Source: Ruegeria_B marisflavi (GTDB lineage Bacteria > Pseudomonadota > Alphaproteobacteria > Rhodobacterales > Rhodobacteraceae). From it: a stretch of DNA of 64,000 nucleotides. Made by a program: the position numbers and the translations under genes. Positions 35,299 through 44,566 of this stretch are shown one piece after another. Under the pieces are notes generated by a model. It did no database searches. It saw only the letters and a program-made list of their open reading frames with translations, and was not told the origin of the DNA. Numbering within the stretch: the stretch's first letter is position 1; every line of letters begins with the position of its first letter. The stretch covers positions 124,001 to 188,000 of the forward strand of contig NZ_JAOVQN010000001.1 in NCBI RefSeq assembly GCF_025673445.1, read 5' to 3'.

Positions 35299-37716
35299 TC
35301 AGAAATCCAGGTTCTCCACGTTGAGCGCATTCGTTTGGATGAATTCGCGCCGCGGTTCGACTGAATCCCCCATCAGCTTCGTGAAGATGTCGTCGGCCTC
35401 GACCATGTCGTCAACCCGCACCTGAAGCAATGTCCGCGCGTCAGGATCAAGAGTCGTTTCCCACAACTGATCCGGGTTCATCTCGCCCAGGCCCTTGTAG
35501 CGTTGCAGGGAAAGCCCCTTTTCCCCTTCTTCCAGGATCGCTTTGAGCAAAGTCAGCGGGCCATGGATTGCCTGGGTCCGGTCGCGCCGCACCAGTGTTG
35601 CGGGCTGGGTATAGATCTCTTGCAGGCTCTTGGTGAAACTGCCGGTCTTGCGCGCCTCGCCCGAGCGCAGCATCGGGCCATCCAGCGTCCGCACCTCTTC
35701 GACGCCGCGCAAGATGCGGGCCAGCCGGATGCCGTGATCTTGCGTAATCCGACCCAGCCAGCCACGCTCATACTCCAGCGCGATCAGGTCAAGCCGCGCG
35801 GCGACCTTGTCGGCCACCCCTTGCAGGTCGGCATCCACGGCACCGGCGACAAAGGCACCGGCCACGGCGGCCTGTTCCAGGATGTGGCGGGGATAATGGG
35901 TCGGAAAGGCATCGAGCACGCGCTTGAGTTGCCGCGCCTCATCCACCACGCGGGCCAGATCCTGGCCCACGAGTTCTTCGCCATGCTCCAGCTTCAGCAC
36001 CGCGCCCTCGACACCCTGCTGGATCAGATAGTCATCCAGCGCCGCCTGATCCTTGAGATAGACCTCGGACTTGCCGCGCGCGACCTTATACAGCGGAGGC
36101 TGCGCGATGTAGAGGTAACCGCCCTCGATCAGCTCGGGCATCTGCCGGTAGAAGAAGGTGAGCAGCAGGGTGCGGATATGGGCGCCGTCGACGTCGGCAT
36201 CGGTCATGATGACGATCTTGTGGTAACGCAACTTGTCTATGTTGAACTCGTCCCGCCCGATGCCGGTACCCAGAGCCATCACCAGGTTGCCGATTTCCTG
36301 ACTGCTGAGCATCCGGTCGAACCGCGCCCGCTCCACGTTCAGGATCTTGCCCCGCAGGGGCAACACTGCCTGGGTGCGCCGGTCTCGTCCGGTCTGGGCT
36401 GAGCCGCCGGCGCTGTCACCCTCGACCAGGAACACTTCGGTTTTCGACGGATCTTTTTCCGAACAATCCTTGAGCTTGCCGGCCAGGTAATTGACATCCA
36501 TCGCCGTCTTGCGTCGGGTCAGTTCGCGCGCCTTGCGGGCAGCTTCGCGGGCCAGCGCCGCCTCGATGATCTTCCCGACGATCTGCTTGGCAACGTTTGG
36601 GTTCTCTTCGAACCACTCAGCCAGTTTCTCGTTCACCAGGTTCTCGACCGCCGGGCGCACCTCGGAGGAGACCAGCTTGTCCTTGGTCTGGGACGAGAAT
36701 TTGGGATCGGGCACCTTGACCGACAGGACGCAGGTCAACCCCTCGCGCGCGTCGTCACCGGTGAAGTTGATCTTTTCCCGCTTCGCGATGCCGCTGGACT
36801 GGGCATAGTTGTTGATGGTCCGGGTCAGTGCGCCGCGGAAGCCCGCCACATGGGTACCACCATCGCGCTGCGGGATGTTGTTGGTAAAGGGCAGCACCGT
36901 CTCGTGATAGCTGTCGTTCCACCACATCGCGATTTCCACGCCAATATCGTCGCGCTCGCCCTTGATGTAGATCGGAGCGGGCATCACGGGTGATTTTGAC
37001 CGGTCCAGGTATTTGACGAACTCCCGCACGCCACCTTCGTAAAACAACTCGGTCTCCAGCCGCTCTGCCGGGCGCTCGTCGATCAGGATGATGCGCACGC
37101 CCGAGTTCAGGAAGGCCAGCTCCCGAAGGCGCTTTTCCAGGATCTCGAACACATAGTCGAGATTGGAAAATGTGGTGGTCGAGGCCAGAAAGCGGACTTC
37201 GGTTCCGGTGCGATCCCCACAATCGCCCACGACCCGAAGGTGTTCGACCGTATCGCCACGCTCGAACCGGGCAAAATGCTCTTTGCCCTTCCGCCAGATC
37301 CTCAGTTCCAGCCAGTCGGACAGCGCATTGACGACGGAAACGCCCACGCCGTGCAGGCCGCCCGACACCTTGTACGAGTTGCTGTCGAATTTGCCGCCAG
37401 CGTGCAGCTGGGTCATGATGACCTCGGCCGCTGACACACCTTCCTCGGCGTGAATATCGACGGGAATACCGCGACCGTTATCCGTTACCGAAACGCTGTT
37501 GTCTGCGTGGATCTTGACGGTGACATGGTCGGCATGGCCGGCCAGCGCCTCGTCGATGCCATTATCGACAACTTCGTACACCATGTGATGCAGGCCTGAG
37601 CCGTCATCGGTGTCACCGATATACATCCCGGGCCGCTTGCGCACGGCTTCCAATCCCTTGAGAACCTTAATGGAATCGGCACCGTATTCGTTTCCGGGTT
37701 GCTCGATTTCGGACAT
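35299..37716 (-). CDS. gyrB: DNA gyrase subunit B
   Basis: An 805-residue type II topoisomerase subunit that, with GyrA, introduces negative supercoils. The GHKL ATPase has EVVDNGIDEALAGH, VTDNGRGIPVD and GGLHGVGVSVVNALS; the TOPRIM domain has VEGDSAGGSA and TDADVDGAHIRTLLL. The C-terminal tail includes LQRYKGLGEMNPDQLWET. Length fits alphaproteobacterial GyrB. It is on the same strand as recF, dnaN and dnaA but is separated from recF by two minus-strand genes and one plus-strand gene. Confidence 0.98.
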   Translation of the reverse strand: MSEIEQPGNEYGADSIKVLKGLEAVRKRPGMYIGDTDDGSGLHHMVYEVVDNGIDEALAGHADHVTVKIHADNSVSVTDNGRGIPVDIHAEEGVSAAEVIMTQLHAGGKFDSNSYKVSGGLHGVGVSVVNALSDWLELRIWRKGKEHFARFERGDTVEHLRVVGDCGDRTGTEVRFLASTTTFSNLDYVFEILEKRLRELAFLNSGVRIILIDERPAERLETELFYEGGVREFVKYLDRSKSPVMPAPIYIKGERDDIGVEIAMWWNDSYHETVLPFTNNIPQRDGGTHVAGFRGALTRTINNYAQSSGIAKREKINFTGDDAREGLTCVLSVKVPDPKFSSQTKDKLVSSEVRPAVENLVNEKLAEWFEENPNVAKQIVGKIIEAALAREAARKARELTRRKTAMDVNYLAGKLKDCSEKDPSKTEVFLVEGDSAGGSAQTGRDRRTQAVLPLRGKILNVERARFDRMLSSQEIGNLVMALGTGIGRDEFNIDKLRYHKIVIMTDADVDGAHIRTLLLTFFYRQMPELIEGGYLYIAQPPLYKVARGKSEVYLKDQAALDDYLIQQGVEGAVLKLEHGEELVGQDLARVVDEARQLKRVLDAFPTHYPRHILEQAAVAGAFVAGAVDADLQGVADKVAARLDLIALEYERGWLGRITQDHGIRLARILRGVEEVRTLDGPMLRSGEARKTGSFTKSLQEIYTQPATLVRRDRTQAIHGPLTLLKAILEEGEKGLSLQRYKGLGEMNPDQLWETTLDPDARTLLQVRVDDMVEADDIFTKLMGDSVEPRREFIQTNALNVENLDF

Positions 37717-37800
37717 TCGCGCCTTCCTTCGTATTTTTGTGATTTTATACGAAACCCGCAGGGGAATGTCACGGCCCGGGCCTGATTTTCAGCAATTGTT

Positions 37801-38394
37801 TCAGGCCGCTTTCGCACCCATCTGCGCCGCCTTGCGCAGCCATTTCTGGACCCGGTCGCCCTCGGCACTGGTGGCGGGGGCAAATGTCGAAAAGCGGGCC
37901 GGCTTGATCCCGACGAAACCCAGGATCTGACGGGCCAGCACCTTCTTGATCGCGTTGGAATAAAACAGCCCCAACAGCATCGCCGGCGTGTCCGATGTCA
38001 TCAGCACTCGCGCCGTGCGCCCCTTGAGTAACGGCGCCGGTACGCCCAGGAAATTGGTGTTGCGGGTGTCAAAGGTCCGCCCCGGCAACAGCACACGGTC
38101 AAACAGCCCTTTCAGCTTGGCCGGGATCGCACCCCACCACAGAGGCGTCGCCAGAACCACATGCTCGGCCCATTCCAGATCGGCCAGAAACGCCTCAAGT
38201 CCGGGCTCCAGCGGCTTGGTGTTCTTGTACCCGCCCTCGCCATAATCCATGTCGAACTGCATTTGGGACAGATCGTGATAGCGCACCTGATGGCCGCTTT
38301 CGCGGGCCGCACTTGCGTAGGCTTCGCTCAACGATTTCGACAACGACGACTGGCCGGGGTGACCGTTGACAACGATGATTTTCCGTGTGGACAT
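37801..38394 (-). CDS. NAD(P)H-dependent flavin oxidoreductase (NQO/modulator of drug activity type)
   Basis: A 197-residue flavodoxin-fold reductase. The FMN/FAD phosphate loop region is IIVVNGHPGQSSLSKSLSEAY and the flavin face is VLATPLWWGAIPAKLKGLFDRVLLPG. Such enzymes reduce quinones or other electrophiles by two electrons. It is divergent from the TetR gene at 38499, and the shared 104 bp region contains three repressor-like palindromes, so induction by a quinone or drug is likely. Cytoplasmic. Confidence 0.9.
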   Translation of the reverse strand: MSTRKIIVVNGHPGQSSLSKSLSEAYASAARESGHQVRYHDLSQMQFDMDYGEGGYKNTKPLEPGLEAFLADLEWAEHVVLATPLWWGAIPAKLKGLFDRVLLPGRTFDTRNTNFLGVPAPLLKGRTARVLMTSDTPAMLLGLFYSNAIKKVLARQILGFVGIKPARFSTFAPATSAEGDRVQKWLRKAAQMGAKAA

Positions 38395-38416
38395 TTTCCT
38401 GTTTCCTCTGCAAAAG

Positions 38417-38480
38417 TGACCTTGGTCAATTTACATACAAAAAAATGACCCTGGTCAATATTTATTTTTGACCTAGGTCA
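38417..38480. promoter_or_regulatory. three TGACCNNGGTCA palindromes, TetR operator
   Basis: TGACCTTGGTCA (38417-38428), TGACCCTGGTCA (38446-38457) and TGACCTAGGTCA (38469-38480) lie in the divergent oxidoreductase/TetR promoter region with start-to-start distances of 29 and 23 bp. The half site TGACC/GGTCA is shared by all three; the third is a perfect palindrome. They are the likely binding sites of the adjacent TetR-type regulator. Confidence 0.82.
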
Positions 38481-38498
38481 TTTTTCGAAAGGACAGCT

Positions 38499-39086
38499 AT
38501 GGCCCGCCCACCGCAGAAACGCCGCCTGGAAACCCGCGCCCGCCTGTTGGCCGAATCCGCGCGGCTGGTCGCGGCACAGGGATATGCCGGGTTGCGGGTC
38601 GAGGATGTGGTCGAGGCCGCCGGCGTTGCCAAGGGTACGCTGTTTTCCCATTTCACCGACAAGGACGGATTGCTCGCCGTTCTGATCGGGGCCAAAGTGA
38701 TGCGCCTCATTGACGAGATGGAAAACGCCGCCCCGCCCGCCGACTTGCCACAATTGATGCGACACCTGGTGCCCCTGCTCGACTTCGTGGCCAGCGACCG
38801 GGTGATCTTTGATCTGCTGCTGCGCTATTCCGGCTCAACCGGGGCCGAACGGGACGAGGTGGTGGCCGAGGGGTTCTATCGCCAGATCGACCTTTGGGCG
38901 GGTTGGATCGCGGGTATGCAGGCGGCAGGCACCGTGCGGGGCGATCATCCGGCTGCCTTGCTGGCCGAGGGCATTCAGGCATTCCTCAACCAAGTCATCG
39001 CGATCCGTTTTTGTCAGGGCGACCAGGCTATCGGCACACCCGCCGAGGCGTTGTACCCATTTCTGGTTGCCTGGCTGGTCACGTAA
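38499..39086 (+). CDS. TetR/AcrR-family transcriptional regulator
   Basis: A 195-residue regulator. The N-terminal HTH reads RLLAESARLVAAQGYAGLRVEDVVEAAGVAKGTLFSHF, split here as RVEDVVEAAGVAKG and TLFSHFTDKDGLL; the rest is an all-helical ligand domain with no close landmark. It sits divergently beside a quinone-reductase-type gene and directly behind three palindromes, so it probably represses both. AAAGGA lies nine bases before the ATG. Its end overlaps the LysE gene by 8 bp. Confidence 0.92.
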   Translation: MARPPQKRRLETRARLLAESARLVAAQGYAGLRVEDVVEAAGVAKGTLFSHFTDKDGLLAVLIGAKVMRLIDEMENAAPPADLPQLMRHLVPLLDFVASDRVIFDLLLRYSGSTGAERDEVVAEGFYRQIDLWAGWIAGMQAAGTVRGDHPAALLAEGIQAFLNQVIAIRFCQGDQAIGTPAEALYPFLVAWLVT

Positions 39087-39699
39087 AGGGCAGGATCATC
39101 CCGACGAAAATCAACATGCCACCCGCCGTCAGATTCATCCGTCTGAGCGCCCGGGGCGAGCTTAGCACCCGTCGCACCCGATCGACAAAGGCCGCCAGCA
39201 TCAGATTGCCTACCAGCGGCACAACCTGAGACACCGCCACGATGGCAACGATATCGGCGGTGGTGACGTAGGCCAGATCAAAGAAACCGGGTAATATTCC
39301 CATGTAGAACAGTACCGCCTTCGGGTTGCCGAGGATCACCACCAGCCCCGCGAGAAACCCGGCCCAGATGCCGGGCCGGGTCAAGCGACTGTCGCTGGCG
39401 ATGGTTCGGTCTGCATTGCGGATGGTGATGACGCCGATAGACACAAAGACGATGACCGCGACGAATTTCAAGACCAGCGCAATCTGCGTCGATGCAGCGG
39501 TAATCCAGCCGATACCGAGAATAGCCAGTACGGGCCAAAGGCTGTCGCCAACAACCACACCCAGCGTAAGGGGCCAGGCGGCATGAAATCCACCAGACAG
39601 CGTGCGCGCGGTCAGGGCCAGCCAGACCGGGCCGGGCGTCAGAAACAGAACAAAAACCGCCCCCGCGTATAGCATCAGATCAAGTGCGGAAAGTGTCAT
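39079..39699 (-). CDS. LysE/RhtB-family amino-acid exporter
   Basis: A 206-residue membrane protein with six predicted helices and the family start segment VFVLFLTPGPVWLALTARTL, where the Pro-Gly-Pro of LysE is kept. The loop segment GNPKAVLFYMGILPGF is also diagnostic. Substrate may be an amino acid or derivative; not determined by sequence. The ATG at 39699 starts at the first helix; the in-frame start at 39747 would put 16 polar residues before it. Confidence 0.88.
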   Translation of the reverse strand: MTLSALDLMLYAGAVFVLFLTPGPVWLALTARTLSGGFHAAWPLTLGVVVGDSLWPVLAILGIGWITAASTQIALVLKFVAVIVFVSIGVITIRNADRTIASDSRLTRPGIWAGFLAGLVVILGNPKAVLFYMGILPGFFDLAYVTTADIVAIVAVSQVVPLVGNLMLAAFVDRVRRVLSSPRALRRMNLTAGGMLIFVGMILPFT

Positions 39700-39768
39700 G
39701 CAATGCGATCCTGGTCTATGTTTCGGTTTTGTATCTGGGTGGCGCAAAGCGCGTTCTTTGACGGGTGG

Positions 39769-40875
39769 TCAGGCGGACGATACGACCTCCACATTGGACG
39801 CTCCGGCGACCTCTGTGATGTTCAGGTACTGCGCTCGGCTGCCAAGTTCCGCAAACAGTTCCGGCCCGGTGCCGGTCATCCAGGCCTGTGCGCCAAGCGC
39901 GCAGATTTCCTCGTAAAGGGACGCACGGCGACCGGCATCGAGATGAGCGGCGACCTCGTCCAGCAACAGGATCAAAGGGGCGCTAGAGGTCTGCGCCAAT
40001 GCGCGGGCATTGGACAGGATCAGCGAGACCAGGAGTGCCTTCTGCTCACCGGTTGAACAGTCGCTGGCGGGCACACCCTTTGCCGCGTAGACACCTAAAA
40101 GATCGCTGCGATGTGGCCCGATCAGAGTGCGGCCGGCCGCCAGATCGCGAAACCTGTTTCCCGCCAGCGCCTCCCGTAAATCTGCCTCGTTTTCGGGCAT
40201 AGCCCCTTCGGTCTGGACCAGTTCCAACTCTGCTGCGGGAAAGGCAGTCTCGGCTTCGGCTTGCGCGGCATGTAACGACGCCAATGCGGCCTGGCGCGCG
40301 CAATGGATGTGATGCCCTGCCGACGCCATTTGCGCCTCGAGCGCGACATACCAATGGGTGTCGCGCACCTGTTCCCGCAAAAGCCGGTTCCGCTCGCGCA
40401 TGGCCTTTTCGTAAACCAGCACCGTCTCGGCATGGCTTGGGTCAAAGCTCATGGTCATCCGGTCAAGAAATCGCCGCCGACCATCCGGCCCTTCGGTCCA
40501 TAGCCTGTCCATTGCGGGGACAAGCCAGACCATGCGCACGAGACGACCCAGGGCAACCTGGCTTGCCGGCTTGCCGTCGATACGAATCAGTCTGGAGGCA
40601 CCTTCCTCCGACCAGGTTTCAATTTCGTGCGACTGTTCCTGAGATCGCAACTCTGCCGACAGCTTCCACCCCGGCGCGCCGGGGCGGCGGGTCATGTCCG
40701 CGGCGCTTGCCCGTCTGATGCCCCGCCCTGGCGAAAACATCGAGACCGCTTCCAGAATGTTGGTCTTGCCTGCGCCATTGGGCCCAAAGATCGCCACGGG
40801 GCGGCCATCGAAGTTCAGGCGCGCCAGTTGGTGCGAGCGGAAATGCGAAATCGTCAAGCGAGTCAGGGCCAGCAC
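39769..40875 (-). CDS. recF: DNA replication and repair protein RecF
   Basis: About 368 residues, a SMC-like ATPase loading RecA at ssDNA gaps. Walker A is IFGPNGAGKTNILEAVS, the signature region is CSTGEQKALLVSLIL and Walker B is LILLLDEVAAHLD. The GTG at 40875 is preferred because GGAGGGG lies five bases before it; the ATG at 40893 would include that purine-rich site in the coding region. It follows dnaN with about 60 bp between them, as in the standard dnaA-dnaN-recF order. Confidence 0.93.
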   Translation of the reverse strand: MLALTRLTISHFRSHQLARLNFDGRPVAIFGPNGAGKTNILEAVSMFSPGRGIRRASAADMTRRPGAPGWKLSAELRSQEQSHEIETWSEEGASRLIRIDGKPASQVALGRLVRMVWLVPAMDRLWTEGPDGRRRFLDRMTMSFDPSHAETVLVYEKAMRERNRLLREQVRDTHWYVALEAQMASAGHHIHCARQAALASLHAAQAEAETAFPAAELELVQTEGAMPENEADLREALAGNRFRDLAAGRTLIGPHRSDLLGVYAAKGVPASDCSTGEQKALLVSLILSNARALAQTSSAPLILLLDEVAAHLDAGRRASLYEEICALGAQAWMTGTGPELFAELGSRAQYLNITEVAGASNVEVVSSA

Positions 40876-40937
40876 CAGGACCCCTCCCTTCATCTATTCA
40901 AAGATACGCCCAACGGTCGTTCAAAACGCAGGCGGCG

Positions 40938-42056
40938 TCAGACACGCATCGGCATGACGACATAGACCGCGCTTTGGTCATTGCCTTCGCGCATCAGGGT
41001 CGGATCGCCGGATGAGTTGAACAGGAACACCGCGTTTTCGCGATCCACCTGGCTGGCAATCTCCAGCAGGTACTTGGCATTAAATCCAATTTCCAACCGT
41101 TCATCGTCATAGGCAACGGCCAGCTCTTCTTCGGCGGCACCGCTGTCCGGGGCGTTCACCGACAGCACCAGCTTGTCGTTTTCCAGTTGCAACTTGACCG
41201 CGCGGGACCGTTCCGAACTGACGGTTGCGACCCGGTCGACAGCCTTGGCGAATTCCGCCGCATCCACCTCAAGCCGCCGTGAATTGGCTTGCGGGATCAC
41301 TCGTGTATAGTCAGGGAAGGTTCCGTCGATCACCTTGGACGTCAGCGTGATATCCGGCGTCGCGAAACGTACCTTGGTCTCGCTCACCGATACGGCGATA
41401 TCCATCTCGTCGTCGTCGAGCAGCTTGCGCAGTTCACCGACTGTTTTTCGGGGAACGATTACGCCGGGCATGTCTACTGCACCGGCAGGCAGGTCGGCAT
41501 CGACCCGCGCCAGACGGTGGCCATCGGTTGCAACGCAGCGAAGTACCTTGCCGTCCGGGCCATCTGACACGTGCATGTAGACGCCGTTGAGATAATAGCG
41601 CGTCTCCTCGGTCGAAATCGCGAATTTCGACTTGTCGAACAGCCGGCGTAGCACGGCGGCATTGGCAGCAAAGTTCGACTGATACTCGGATGAGGCCATG
41701 ACGGGGAAGTCTTCGCGTGGCAGGGTGGCCAGCGAGAAATTCGAGCGCCCGGCGTCAACTGTCAAGCGGCCTGCGGCCACGTCCGCCGTCAGGGTTACCA
41801 GCGCGCCGTCCGGCAGTTTCCGAACGATTTCGTGTAGGGTCGTGGCCGCCACTGTGGTCGCCCCCGCCCGTTCGACCATGGCCGGGGCCTTGTCGACCAC
41901 TTCGATATCCAGATCCGTGGCACGGAACTGAACACTATCGCCTTCGGCCTCAATCAGAACATTAGCCAGGATCGGGATTGTGTTGCGCCTTTCGACAACA
42001 GACTGTGCCTGTGCCACGGCTTTCAGCAGGGCGCCGCGTTCGATGCTGATCTTCAT
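40938..42056 (-). CDS. dnaN: DNA polymerase III beta sliding clamp
   Basis: A 372-residue ring-forming clamp that tethers Pol III to DNA. The start MKISIERGALLKAVAQAQSV and NTIPILANVLIEA, the middle FAISTEETRYYLNGVYMH and ATDGHRLA, and the C-terminal YVVMPMRV end are all diagnostic. Length matches the family (about 370). It is on the minus strand with dnaA upstream across an inserted plus-strand gene. Confidence 0.98.
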   Translation of the reverse strand: MKISIERGALLKAVAQAQSVVERRNTIPILANVLIEAEGDSVQFRATDLDIEVVDKAPAMVERAGATTVAATTLHEIVRKLPDGALVTLTADVAAGRLTVDAGRSNFSLATLPREDFPVMASSEYQSNFAANAAVLRRLFDKSKFAISTEETRYYLNGVYMHVSDGPDGKVLRCVATDGHRLARVDADLPAGAVDMPGVIVPRKTVGELRKLLDDDEMDIAVSVSETKVRFATPDITLTSKVIDGTFPDYTRVIPQANSRRLEVDAAEFAKAVDRVATVSSERSRAVKLQLENDKLVLSVNAPDSGAAEEELAVAYDDERLEIGFNAKYLLEIASQVDRENAVFLFNSSGDPTLMREGNDQSAVYVVMPMRV

Positions 42057-42255
42057 TTCCCTTCATCCTCCGAGTAGGCCGGGAAGGGCAAACTAACGGT
42101 TTCCCCCTTCGACACAAGGCTTTTTATGGATTTCTCGGGTGTATCGGGAAGGGCGTCAAGGGGGCGAGGGCATCTGGGGCAACGATATGGCGCGGATGCA
42201 ATTGTTTGACGCCTGGAACAGTGCCATTGTGCACGTGTTTAGGGAGGGCACGATC

Positions 42256-43134
42256 GTGATTTCTCAAACCCAGGCCCGGGCAGCCGCTGACCAGTACCGC
42301 GAAGAAGGATACGCATTGGTCCGTCAGTTCATCGACGGCGACGAAGTGGTCCGTCTGCGTGCAGAAACCCGACGGATTTATGAAGAGGGCATGAATCATC
42401 CCTCCACATGGCGCCATGGGAATTTGTGCTTTGAAATCCTGCCAGAGGCCGATTTCGGGGCCAGATATTTGATCCAGGCCTATTGGATGAGCTGGATATC
42501 GGAATATTTCGAGAGGTTTCGCCGGTCGGACGCCTACTTGACACTTCTCGGGCCTGTTCTTGGCGACAGCATCAAGCAGGTGGCGCAACAGATTCACTGG
42601 AAGCCACCGGGGTCACGGTTGAATGGCTATCGCTTTCACCAGGACCTGCGGTTCCGGGAAGCCCGGGATGCTTACCGCGATATTGCAGGATCGACAGTCA
42701 ACACCGGTCTGGCAATTGATCCCGCGACCCGGGAGAACGGTTGCCTTCAGGTGATCCCCGGGTCGCACAAGATGGGGTATCTGGGGCTGTCGGACGATAG
42801 CGAAGGGGGGCAGATCATGAAGGGGTTGACCGCCGAAGATGAGTTGCGCGCCAAAGGGCTGGATCCCGACACCATCGTCTGGCTCGAGCAGGAACCCGGC
42901 GACATTGCGCTGTGGGGCCTGCTGACGGTGCATGGATCCTTGCCGAACATGTCGGACAAGGATCGGGCCTTTGCGATTTCCAGCTATGTGCGTGCCGAGA
43001 ACTCGGAACGTGGCGAGTGGGCGTTTCGCGAAGGTGTTTCCGTCTCGCTCGGGACGGCGCCGCAACTATGCAAATACGAGGCATTGCATGACCGGCCCGA
43101 ACCGCACTACGTAGATACCAAATGGTACACTTGA
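42256..43134 (+). CDS. phytanoyl-CoA dioxygenase (PhyH) family protein
   Basis: A 292-residue non-haem Fe(II)/2-oxoglutarate dioxygenase. The iron-binding HxD is in YRFHQDLRFRE, the distal His in LTVHGSLPNMS, and the 2-oxoglutarate Arg in KDRAFAISSYVRAENS. The N-terminal helix EEGYALVRQFIDGDEV is typical of PhyH. Substrate is unknown; roseobacter members act on osmolyte or phosphonate-like compounds in some cases. The GTG at 42256 is preferred because AGGGAGG lies eight bases before it; an in-frame GTG at 42139 and ATG at 42187 have no such site. Inserted between dnaN and dnaA on the opposite strand. Confidence 0.88.
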   Translation: MISQTQARAAADQYREEGYALVRQFIDGDEVVRLRAETRRIYEEGMNHPSTWRHGNLCFEILPEADFGARYLIQAYWMSWISEYFERFRRSDAYLTLLGPVLGDSIKQVAQQIHWKPPGSRLNGYRFHQDLRFREARDAYRDIAGSTVNTGLAIDPATRENGCLQVIPGSHKMGYLGLSDDSEGGQIMKGLTAEDELRAKGLDPDTIVWLEQEPGDIALWGLLTVHGSLPNMSDKDRAFAISSYVRAENSERGEWAFREGVSVSLGTAPQLCKYEALHDRPEPHYVDTKWYT

Positions 43135-43156
43135 TGAGTTCCCCGGGGCGGGGCTT

Positions 43157-43178
43157 CGGGACGGCAATTGCCGTCCCG
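43157..43178. terminator. perfect palindrome between convergent PhyH gene and dnaA
   Basis: CGGGACGGCAATTGCC followed by GTCCCG forms a 22-bp perfect palindrome between the phyH stop (43134) and dnaA stop (43187). It is likely a bidirectional terminator, although no T tract follows on either strand. Confidence 0.6.
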
Positions 43179-43186
43179 TAAAGGTG

Positions 43187-44566
43187 TTACGCTTCCAGCG
43201 CCCGGCGCAGCATTTCCACGTCTTCGGCGATTTGGCCATCGACCATCTTCAGCTCTTCGATACGCTTGACGCCATGCATCACGGTGGTGTGGTCACGGCC
43301 CCCGAAACGGCGACCGATCTCGGGCAGCGACCGGCTGGTCAGCTGTTTGCACAAATACATGGCGACCTGCCGCGGCCGTGCATAAGAGCGCAGACGCTTG
43401 GGCCCGATGATGTCGCTTAGGCGGATGTTGTAGTAGTCGGACACCTTCCGCTGGATTTCTTCAACGGTGATCTTGCGCTCCGAGGCGCGAAGAACGTCGG
43501 CCAGACAATCCTGGGTCAGTTCCATATCGATTTCGCGACCAACCAGCGACGCAAAGGCAAAGAGTCGCGTCAGCGCGCCCTCGAGTACGCGGACGTTGGT
43601 TGAAATCCGATGGGCCAGAAACTCCAGAACTCCATCGGCGATCACAAGTTCGGGATAGTTGGCGCGGTACATCTGAACTTTGGTTTGCAGGATGCCAAGG
43701 CGCAATTCATAGTCGGTCGGATGCAGGTCAACCACCAGACCGCATTGCAGACGGGACTTCACTCGATCCTCGAGATCCTTTATCTCGCCCGGCGCCCGGT
43801 CAGCGGAAATGATGATCTGCTTGTTCTGGTCCACCAATGCATTAAAAGTGTGAAAGAATTCTTCCTGCGTGCTGTCCTTTCCGGCGATAAATTGAACGTC
43901 ATCCACCATGAGGACGTCAACAGACCGGAAGAGGTGCTTGAAGTCCATCATTCGGCGTTCCCGCAGGGCTTGTACAAAGCGGTACATGAACTGTTCCGCG
44001 GACAGATAGAGCACGTTGAGATCCGGGCGCCTTGCCTTCAACTCCCAGGCAATTGCATGCATCAGGTGAGTCTTACCGAGCCCGACGCCGCCGTAGAGAA
44101 CCAGGGGATTGAAGGTGACCGGGCCTCCTTCGGAGACACGGCGCGCCGCGGCATGGGCCAATTCGTTCGGCTTGCCCACGACAAAGCTGTCGAAAGTGAA
44201 GCGCGGATCGAGTGGTGCCGCTTGCAGGGCATCCATCGGGTCGGCGGCCTCCGTCACACGGGCGCTGGGCACCTCGTGGTTTGCTGGGCGTGCCGTTGCG
44301 CTTCGCATGGGGCGAACTGGTGAATTGGCCGCGACGCGGAATGCGAGGCGCTGAACCGCTTCGCCGGAATTGTTCAATTCGTACAAAATCAGATCAGAGA
44401 AGTTCTGGCTGACATAGTTCCCCATGAAATTAGTTGGAACGGAGAAAACAGCAACGCCATCCTCGAGCGCCTTGAACTCTAGCGGTTCGATCCAGGTCGT
44501 ATAGTTGTTCTGCCCCACTGTCTTGAGCAATTTCTGACAGAGTTGTCCCCATTTTTCTTGTGTCAT
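43187..44566 (-). CDS. dnaA: chromosomal replication initiator DnaA
   Basis: A 459-residue AAA+ initiator. Domain I starts MTQEKWGQLCQKLL with NYTTWIEPLEF; domain III has Walker A YGGVGLGKTHLMHA and Walker B VLMVDDVQFI; domain IV ends with the DNA-binding signature GRRFGGRDHTTVMHGVKRIEEL. The initiator opens oriC and autoregulates. The ATG at 44566 matches the usual N-terminus; the upstream in-frame start lies in unstructured non-coding DNA. rpsT lies upstream on the same strand, as commonly found in alphaproteobacteria. Confidence 0.98.
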   Translation of the reverse strand: MTQEKWGQLCQKLLKTVGQNNYTTWIEPLEFKALEDGVAVFSVPTNFMGNYVSQNFSDLILYELNNSGEAVQRLAFRVAANSPVRPMRSATARPANHEVPSARVTEAADPMDALQAAPLDPRFTFDSFVVGKPNELAHAAARRVSEGGPVTFNPLVLYGGVGLGKTHLMHAIAWELKARRPDLNVLYLSAEQFMYRFVQALRERRMMDFKHLFRSVDVLMVDDVQFIAGKDSTQEEFFHTFNALVDQNKQIIISADRAPGEIKDLEDRVKSRLQCGLVVDLHPTDYELRLGILQTKVQMYRANYPELVIADGVLEFLAHRISTNVRVLEGALTRLFAFASLVGREIDMELTQDCLADVLRASERKITVEEIQRKVSDYYNIRLSDIIGPKRLRSYARPRQVAMYLCKQLTSRSLPEIGRRFGGRDHTTVMHGVKRIEELKMVDGQIAEDVEMLRRALEA

